Positions 57,780 to 64,000 of a DNA stretch of 64,000 nt are shown here, one piece after another (the stretch's first letter is position 1; each line of letters starts with the position of its first letter). Location of the stretch: positions 97,281,441 through 97,345,440 of the forward strand of contig OX375874.1 of assembly GCA_947359465.1 (NCBI GenBank), in the 5' to 3' direction. Below the pieces are notes generated by a model. That model was not told the DNA's origin and ran no database searches. It saw only the letters and a program-made list of their open reading frames with translations. Origin of the DNA: Metellina segmentata (lineage: Eukaryota; Arthropoda; Arachnida; Araneae; Tetragnathidae). The translations under genes were made by a program, and so were the position numbers.

Positions 57780-57989
57780 TTGCAAAATTGATATTAGCAG
57801 ATTATTTCCCTACAAAATAAAAATTTCTTACTGAATATTTCACTCATATGTTCCAACATATTGAATGTCTCTTTCAATTCGGCATTTTTCGGTAAAACGT
57901 ATTAATATTGCAGTGCAACAATTTTAAATTTTCTTTAATTGCAAAAAAGTTTAAATACATTTTAAATATCCACCTCTTATTTATCTTAA

Positions 57990-59066
57990 ACTAGCCACTG
58001 CGTGGTGATTGCTAAGAATTCCCATTTGGTTTGCGAAGCCTATTGGATAACAGTAATCATATCATTGGTTTGCCTCACAAACGAAATGGAAATTCGTATC
58101 CTATTGGAATGGATTCCCAGCAAATTTTAATTTGATTTGCTTCGCAAACTAAATTATGAATATTATGAACTATGATTTGCTTCGCAAACTAAATTATGAA
58201 TATTATGAACTATGATTTGCTTCGCAAACAAACACCTCGGGCAACGCCGACCTCGTCATTGCCAAATTCAAATTGCGAAGAGATCCAATCGGCGTGACGT
58301 CACAATCTCTTGCGAAAATATAAATATTTAATTGAAAAATTATTTATTAAAAGAAAATCAAATGGAAGGTAGAGATTTAGGGGTTTAGATTTTATTCAGA
58401 TTTCAAATCTGTTGAAATTTTCATCTGTCTTTAACGATCCCGATTTTACAAAAAAGTACTTAACAATGCCAGTCAATATGTTTTTCTTTATTTGTTTTGC
58501 TTTTCTTCGCTGTGAAATGGTTTGAGCGTAGGAAATGAAATCTGTGATATCTCGAAGCAAACGAAAGTCATTCTTCACAGAAAGTGGCGTTCGTGTTGGA
58601 AAAAATATGAGTTTCAATTTAAAATTATTCATTTATCGAAAATCATATTTTTAGGTATAGATCTAATGTGAAATTTTCCGCAGATTTCATATCCGTTGAA
58701 AATTGTACTCTATCTTTTACGATCAAGGAGATAAAAAAAAACTACGTAACTAAAGTTTAAACTTTATTTTTTTTTAGTCTGGTGACAAATCTTTCTCCGC
58801 AAAATGAAAACGGAAGCGGAAAAAATACATTTAGAATCTGCTAACTTTTTTTGCAACTGTTATTCCAAAGAAGAGAATAATAATTAAATTCCAATAAATT
58901 ATTTTTTAAATGTTTTATATTGAATTTTAAAATTCAGGCTGGACACAAAAATTGCAAAAACTTCGGACTACCCGTGTGCCAAATTTCATCATTGTAAGTG
59001 CAATAGATTCGTCCGGACATTGCGGAGGTCGGACACTTCATTTTATAATAGCAGAGATTTAGACGT
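57990..59066 (-). repeat. Unclassified interspersed repeat X, minus copy
   Basis: Inverted relative to 56045-56850 and longer. It starts at the left with CTAGCCACTGCGTGGTGATT and ends near ATTTTATAATAGCAGAGATT. It includes a 39-40-bp tandem unit (about 58132-58232, GATTTGCTTCGCAAACTAAA) present about 2.5 times. Confidence 0.7.
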
Positions 59067-59444
59067 GCAAAGTTCCCCAAGACCACTAATATAGACCATC
59101 TAAATACACATGGATGAACGCATCAATTTTGACACTAATATGGGCAGATTACATTTTCACAACTGAGTTTTAATCGTCAACTATGTATAGCAAAACACAC
59201 AATGCTTACAAATAGACTACTTAAATAATAGTATCACTTTAAAATCCGAAGAAATATAAATATTTCTTTGTTCCGATCCCCGACCCGTTTCTTAGCGATG
59301 ACCCCGGTGATTGATTGAACGTCGAGCAAGGGAACGAAAAAACGCCGTCCAAATAGAGCGAGCTCGAGCACTTGCTTTCCTTTGATGTACCGACTAGAAG
59401 CGGATCATTTTGCTCGTGCTCAAAATGTTCGTTCACCGTCTACA
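59067..59444. other. No gene recognised
   Basis: Unique-looking DNA, somewhat GC-richer after 59270. No credible frame. Confidence 0.35.
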
Positions 59445-59535
59445 CTGAACGAGCTGCCAATCAAACCTGTCCCCGGGGTTAATCAATCATCCATGTTTTG
59501 CTCTGCTTCTCCGGTGTGGACGCGGCTTAAGACCT
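59445..59535 (-). repeat. Inverted partner of the 57130-57215 segment
   Basis: Contains GGGGTTAATCAATCATCCAT, TGTTTTGCTCTGCTTCTCCG and GTGTGGACGCGG, the reverse complement of the SINE-like body at 57130-57215. The tRNA-like head is absent. Confidence 0.8.
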
Positions 59536-59741
59536 TCGTTTACGAAGAGAGACGGTGCATGCTAAAATCTATCGTGGCCTCCAATGACCTCATGTTGGCG
59601 TGGTGTGGAAGTTTGGAGAGTGGGGTGCCAGCTCAAGTGTTGCCTCGTTATCTGACCCAGGTTCCAAGCGACGTAATATTGTCCTCGAATCTTTCCATTC
59701 GGGATGGATCCCGTCGCCAAAATCCCGGTGTTGACCTCGTG

Positions 59742-60895
59742 CAGGGATGGCGAACCTATGACTAGCGATTCAGACACTGACCCACGCAGGCTTTTTAAAT
59801 GACCAACGCGTTGATTTTTATGAACTTATCACATGTCATCATATACATAAAGAATTTTAATAATTTTTCGAACCCCTCTTTTAAAAAATATGAAGAAAAT
59901 ATAAATGTTAATAAAGAACTTAAAAATTAAAAAAATGCACAAATGATTTTTGTAAAATCTTTTAAATCTATTGATTGTACATAATGCTGTTTTAAGATTT
60001 ATAAGAGAATATTAGGATATTTATATGAAGAAACCTGACATCTTTACTAAGGATTTGGAAATGAAAATCATGAAATATTTTTCAAAACACAATAACGATG
60101 GAAAATACGTTTGACGTACAAGAAAATTCAATCAAAATATATTCAATGGTTATACATGAAATAAAAAAAGCCTTTGAAGAGAGATATAATCAATTTAAAA
60201 GTATGTAAAATACATTTCCCTTTATTTTATATCCATACAAAACGAATTGAAACAATGGAGTTAAACCGAATTTAAGTGGCTAGGTATCTATGATTTAGAA
60301 ATGGAATTAATTGAATTTCAAAGCAGTAGTTTCGAAAAATAAATTTTATAATATGATTTCCGCAGTAGAAGGGACAATGTATGAAATTAGTGCAGATTAT
60401 AATGATCCCACACTAAAAATGGAAAATATTATATTAAACGTATGATTCCTTACCAAATAATTTTATATCAATGAAAAAATTTGCTAATAATCTCTTAACG
60501 ATGTTTGGATCCACATAGTCATGTGAAAAATTGTTTTCTTCTATGCATTTTCTAAAGTCTACCAATAGAAATAAACTCGGAAATGAATTGACTGCAAAAT
60601 GCGTTAAACTAATGAATACTGAATATAAACCTAGTATTAAGAAATTATCTGACAAAAAACAACATATGTTGTTTTCTTTTTACTTGTTCATTAAAAATCA
60701 GAGTGTAGGGGGGCTGGGCATGATTATTTTTCCCCTTTTAATCGTTAACTTTTTAAAGGATCAAAAATAGAGAACCAAAAAAAAAAGTAGTTTTTTCACC
60801 ATGCTCCCTTTTCCTTTTCCATGTGACCCGCAAGCTAGTACTAAAAAAAAATGAACAAAATTTGACCAGCTTCTTAAAAAGGTTCGCCGTCCCTG
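59742..60895 (+). mobile_element. hAT element, 1154 bp, nested in SINE
   Basis: The ends CAGGGATGGCGAACC and GGTTCGCCGTCCCTG are inverted repeats with one mismatch. The 8-bp flanks ACCTCGTG and CTCTAGTG agree at 5 positions; the right one matches the SINE consensus, so the left has mutated. The interior has a plus-strand transposase relic. Confidence 0.85.
60478..60770 (+). pseudogene. hAT transposase C-terminal dimerisation domain relic
   Basis: Plus-strand sequence NNLLTMFGST, one stop (TAG at about 60516), then SCEKLFSSMHFLKSTNRNKL and GNELTAKCVKLMNTEYKPSI, the conserved dimerisation block of hAT transposases. The rest of the enzyme upstream (59760-60470) is too decayed to follow. Confidence 0.85.
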
Positions 60896-60935
60896 CTCTA
60901 GTGCGACGTTAATTAAAGTACCCACCTACCTACTC

Positions 60936-61505
60936 ACATTTTCCTTTCACCTTTGTCTCGTTCGGCTCAGCGTGGCCCAATATGAGCCTTGCGGCATGAA
61001 ACTCAAAACCACCCCGTAGAGTTGACTGTATTTTGTAAACAGGAGGGTCCAGCGGTACTCAATCGATAGTTTTCTACTTTCATCTCACTACTCTATTGTC
61101 CGATACCTCTTTTTCCCCCGTTCGCATTTTTTACTTGACGTCTCTTCAGCGAAGCTTGACCAGGTAATTATTTTGCGCTATAGATTTAGGTGTCGCAGGT
61201 TCGATGCCTATTGGGTTTGTTTTCTCCCTGGGTGTATTTCTTCTGTGTGTGTATGTCGTACTACAGGACTCTATCTGTCCTGTGTTTGGTGCAGTCTGGC
61301 CAAATACGCCTCTTCTAACGAAAAAAGACTCATGAACACTATGGAAGGAGACAACGACGATTTATTAACAAAAACAAAACATACTTATAATTCTTAGAAA
61401 AACTCAAATGGGTCTGCGACATTTCACTGTCGTAACTAAGATACATGAACTCAAAAATTCCAAATCGAATTAAGAAATAAAATATTAATTGAGATTTTAC
61501 CAGAT
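60936..61505. other. No gene; weak tRNA-like motif
   Basis: GCAGGTTCGATGCC (about 61196-61209) resembles a B box, preceded by AGCTTGACCAGG, so a SINE head of another type is possible. No protein gene is recognised; the 74-aa ORF at 61173 is unsupported. Confidence 0.3.
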
Positions 61506-61514
61506 TCCAAGAAT

Positions 61515-61622
61515 CAAAATTACGTCGGATCTTTCCTTTCAGAGACTGGTCCTGGACCGTCGCCAATAGCCCATTATGTTGCTCCAGAGTACGACGCTAA
61601 ATAAATACTTATCTACCTATCA
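61515..61622 (+). mobile_element. SINE 3' fragment
   Basis: Plus-oriented tail: GGATCTTTCC, GACCGTCGCCAATAGCCC, TTGCTCC, CTACCTATC. Confidence 0.8.
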
Positions 61623-61934
61623 CGAATCAAAATTATACTTTTATCATTCAGGTTTTTCGATGTGTTACTCATTTCCACTACACATTTCCAAACAAAATGG
61701 AAACTGTAAGATTAAATATTCTTATGTAAACTTAAATTATTTATATTTCGGAAAGAAATAAAAAATAAGTTTATACAAATCATTAAAATTGAAATTTTGT
61801 AAAAATAATGTTTTAGAAAATTGCTATTTTAGTAACATTGGTAACACTATTCGAGTTTCACAGCAATCGTGATTATTTTTAATGTTATTTCTATGGGAAT
61901 GTCGACTTGCCTTTACATCCTTCTGCACACACAG
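61623..61934. other. No gene recognised
   Basis: AT-rich, no credible frame. Confidence 0.4.
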
Positions 61935-62155
61935 GGCCGGATTGCATGAACAACGGATTATCAACCGCATGGTTGCGAATTCGTATCCAACGAAAGATCG
62001 TCGAATACAAAAGGAACTGGCGCATGTTCAATCTGTCGTGGCCTACAATGTTCTCACGTTGGCGGGGTGTGGAAGTTTGGGATAGTGAGGTGCCAGCTCA
62101 GATGTGAACTTGTCATCTGACCACGGTTGACGCGATGTTGTTCTTGGATCAGTTG
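61935..62155 (+). mobile_element. SINE with diverged head A, tail missing
   Basis: Head remnants (CCGGATTGCATGAACAACGG, ATTATCAACCGCATGG, GCGAATTCGTATCC) and body (GTGTGGAAGTTTGGGATAGT, CCAGCTCAGATG, CATCTGACCACGG). Confidence 0.75.
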
Positions 62156-62448
62156 TGCAGCATAGAAGCTTCTTGAACGATGTGAGGTTATCTCTCCACT
62201 CGCTCAAAGCAGTCGCGTAGTTGCATTTGAGTTGCTCTATTAGAGAGTTAGATGAATGATGTCTCACGGAACACAGGAGAATAGACATTCTTCAAAGGCT
62301 TAATCTTTTCGTTGATTAAGTTCGCAATCGATTGGATTGATGCAAAAGTTCGATCCGTTTTTGTTTGACGAGAATTGAAAGAAAATTATTTCATTGGCTT
62401 AAAAATTGCTTTGTAACAGTTCTGTTCGATGATCTTCTACCATCGCTG
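62156..62448. other. Unidentified sequence between SINE fragments
   Basis: It separates a SINE lacking its tail from one lacking its head. No terminal repeats, and the minus-strand 81-aa ORF here has no recognised motif. Confidence 0.35.
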
Positions 62449-62449
62449 C

Positions 62450-62560
62450 AGTGGTTCAAAATTACGTGGTGTTGTCCTCGGATCTTTTTCTTGGGGGGAT
62501 TGTTCCCGGACCGTCGTCAACAGCACATTGTGTTGCTCTGGTACGACATTAATTAAAAAT
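62450..62560 (+). mobile_element. SINE 3' half
   Basis: GTGGTGTTGTCCTCGGATCT, CCCGGACCGTCGTCAACAG, TTGCTCTGGTACGACATTAA, plus orientation. Confidence 0.85.
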
Positions 62561-62739
62561 GACCAATTATTCCTCATTCTCCGGTACCTGCAAACACGGA
62601 AATTCCGAAGTTTCTGGCGAAAGAACGGAAACAGGTGGAAAAAATTTTCCCAACCCCTTACGACACTTGGAATCGTCAACGGCACACCCAACTACACAAC
62701 ACCTCTCTTCCTTCGCCTTCCCGTCTTTTCGGTATCGGT

Positions 62740-63090
62740 ATTTTTAATAACATCTCACTGGAGCAACACAACGGGCTATCGACGATGTTCCGGGATCAAT
62801 CCCCTAAGGGAAAGATTCTTGGACAACACCACGTAATTTTAAACCAATGTCTAACCCCTTTTTTTTTCTTTTAATAAAAAAAAATTTACGGTCCTTAGAA
62901 GAAAAAACTTAATATCGGAGGTTCCACCAAAAATAAATTAATGTTTTTAAGTCCACACTCCAAACTTCCACGCCACGCCAACTTGAGAACATTTGAGGCT
63001 ACGACTGATTAAACGTGCACCAGCTTCATTGTACACGAGGTCTTTGACTGAATTTCTACCTATCCGATGGTTGTAGGGATTTTAATTAAC
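62740..63090 (-). mobile_element. SINE interrupted by about 90 bp
   Basis: Minus tail and body at 62740-62858, then an AT-rich block (62859-62950), then the rest of the body and head region at 62951-63090 (CCACACTCCAAACTTCCACG, AAACGTGCACCAGC). Confidence 0.75.
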
Positions 63091-63500
63091 CTTTACACTT
63101 GGCTCTTGGATTTTTTCAATCGTCTCACAGAACGGCTCTTTGGCCCACATATCCGCCCCCCCTCCCCTCTAACCTAACTTGAGCGATAGAGCCTTGAGAG
63201 GCATCTAAAACTGGCGCTTTCCTTTCATAGTATTATGTGGCGCATCGTTTGGCGTGAGATAGATATCATCGAAGCGACCTTTTGCCTTTCCCTCAAAGCG
63301 TTCATACCTCACGGTCGTCAAGGTAGGGAATCGAACAAAAGGAGGAACTCTCTAGATGGTCAGTCGCTGAGCGCTCGTAAATGGTGATCGATGCCAGCAG
63401 TTACTTAAAAGGGGATAGCATCCACAGTGTACAGATCCATACCATGCCGCTGGTGTAAAAGAAATTTTAGTGGTAACAATTGTCTATCTGCCGCAGCCTA
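63091..63500. other. No gene recognised
   Basis: C-rich stretch at about 63156-63170; no credible frame. Confidence 0.4.
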
Positions 63501-63502
63501 AA

Positions 63503-63768
63503 GGTTAACGTCGTACTGGAGGAACACAACGGGCTATTGACAAAGAGATCCATCCCAACGAGAATGAACCAAAGACATCACGGTAGAGGACTAGGCAACC
63601 CCTGATCTAGAATCCCTTTCTCCAAACTTCCACACCACGCCAACGTGTGACATTGGTAGCCACGACGGATTTAACGCGCCCCCTCTATATGCGACGGTCT
63701 TTGGCTGGATTCAAACTCTCCGGTTGCTAATCCGATGCTCTTCCAACCAGGATACCGCGCTTCCCTTA
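63503..63768 (-). mobile_element. SINE with tRNA-Ala-like head (head A)
   Basis: Minus-oriented: the head read on the minus strand has TATCCTGGTTGGAAGAGCAT, GGATTAGCAACC and GAGTTTGAATCC; the body and the tail (AACGTCGTACTGGAGGAACA on the plus strand) follow. Confidence 0.85.
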
Positions 63769-63884
63769 TCGGAAATAAAAAAGCACACTAGGTTAAAAAT
63801 GCTCCTGATTTTCTGCCATTTTGAATACTTAACACAATTAAAACACACAACCCGATGACACAATTTTCCCAATAAACGTGAGCC

Positions 63885-63935
63885 GCCCAACCGGTATAAG
63901 GTCTCTAGATGGGAAGGTTCCGCGATGAGCGCCAA
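63885..63935 (+). mobile_element. SINE head B fragment
   Basis: GAGCCGCCCAACCGGTATAA and CTCTAGATGGGAAGGTTCC match the head of the 27892-28224 family with deletions. Confidence 0.6.
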
Positions 63936-64000
63936 TGAGTCTGATGGCTTCTTATGATGAGTGTCAGAACGATGGCCTCGTGTTGAGCTGGGACGGACAC

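Larger units (their letters stand above)
59527..60935 (+). mobile_element. SINE split by a hAT element
   Basis: The body (59527-59741: GTGTGGAAGTTTGGAGAGTG, CCAGCTCAAGTGTTGCCTC) stops inside the tail and the tail resumes at 60896 (CTCTAGTGCGACGTTAATTA). The two halves fit around the hAT element. Confidence 0.85.

Overview
The window looks like a gene-poor, repeat-dominated piece of an AT-rich animal nuclear genome. It carries tRNA-derived SINEs, Tc1-like and hAT-like DNA transposons, a Maverick/Polinton, a Ty3/gypsy-type retroelement, long AT microsatellites and a large satellite array. An invertebrate, plausibly an arthropod such as a chelicerate, fits this mix, but no host gene was recognised that would fix the taxon. 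This placement is inference.

Layout. 1-4000: three head-to-tail copies of a 1.6-kb unclassified repeat ending in a TA microsatellite. 4211-14328: a partial Maverick/Polinton, all genes on the minus strand. Reading from high to low coordinates these are a PC4-like gene, a retroviral-type integrase, the penton (minor capsid), a small basic protein, the major capsid protein, an adenain-type protease, an unknown ORF, the packaging ATPase and two small conserved-type proteins. No family-B DNA polymerase is visible. The PC4-like gene is split by a 2.3-kb hAT-like element (11804-14113) with about 510-bp inverted repeats and an 8-bp target duplication. 14330-15470: a promoter-like stretch with six tandem p53-type decamers, a tandem duplication and several CRE palindromes. 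15444-18632: a 5'-truncated Ty3/gypsy-type pol whose integrase lies upstream of reverse transcriptase/RNase H (Gmr1-like order), followed by a probable LTR region and a gag-like fragment.

22-31 kb: Tc1 and hAT relics and many SINE copies, several with perfect 13-14-bp target duplications. About 31.9-49.25 kb: a satellite array of 429/430-bp monomers with 462-bp and about 367-bp variants. It is nearly homogeneous between 37.3 and 47.3 kb, decayed at both edges, and interrupted on the left by another hAT element (34364-35526). 49.3-64 kb: SINEs, two further Tc1 relics, a palindromic MITE cluster (51980-53190), a CATCGATG-rich hAT MITE (54888-55565), an inverted pair of a 0.8-1.1-kb repeat, and a hAT nested in a SINE (59742-60895).

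How the parts relate. The Polinton genes form a virion-morphogenesis cassette (two capsid proteins, maturation protease, packaging ATPase) plus an integrase. The two capsid genes and the protease are still open, while integrase, ATPase and two small genes carry stops or frameshifts. The rest is a nested history of transposition: SINE into Polinton, hAT into Polinton gene, SINE into hAT, hAT into SINE, Tc1 into SINE, hAT into satellite. Most short ORFs in the window are translations of repeats and were not annotated.
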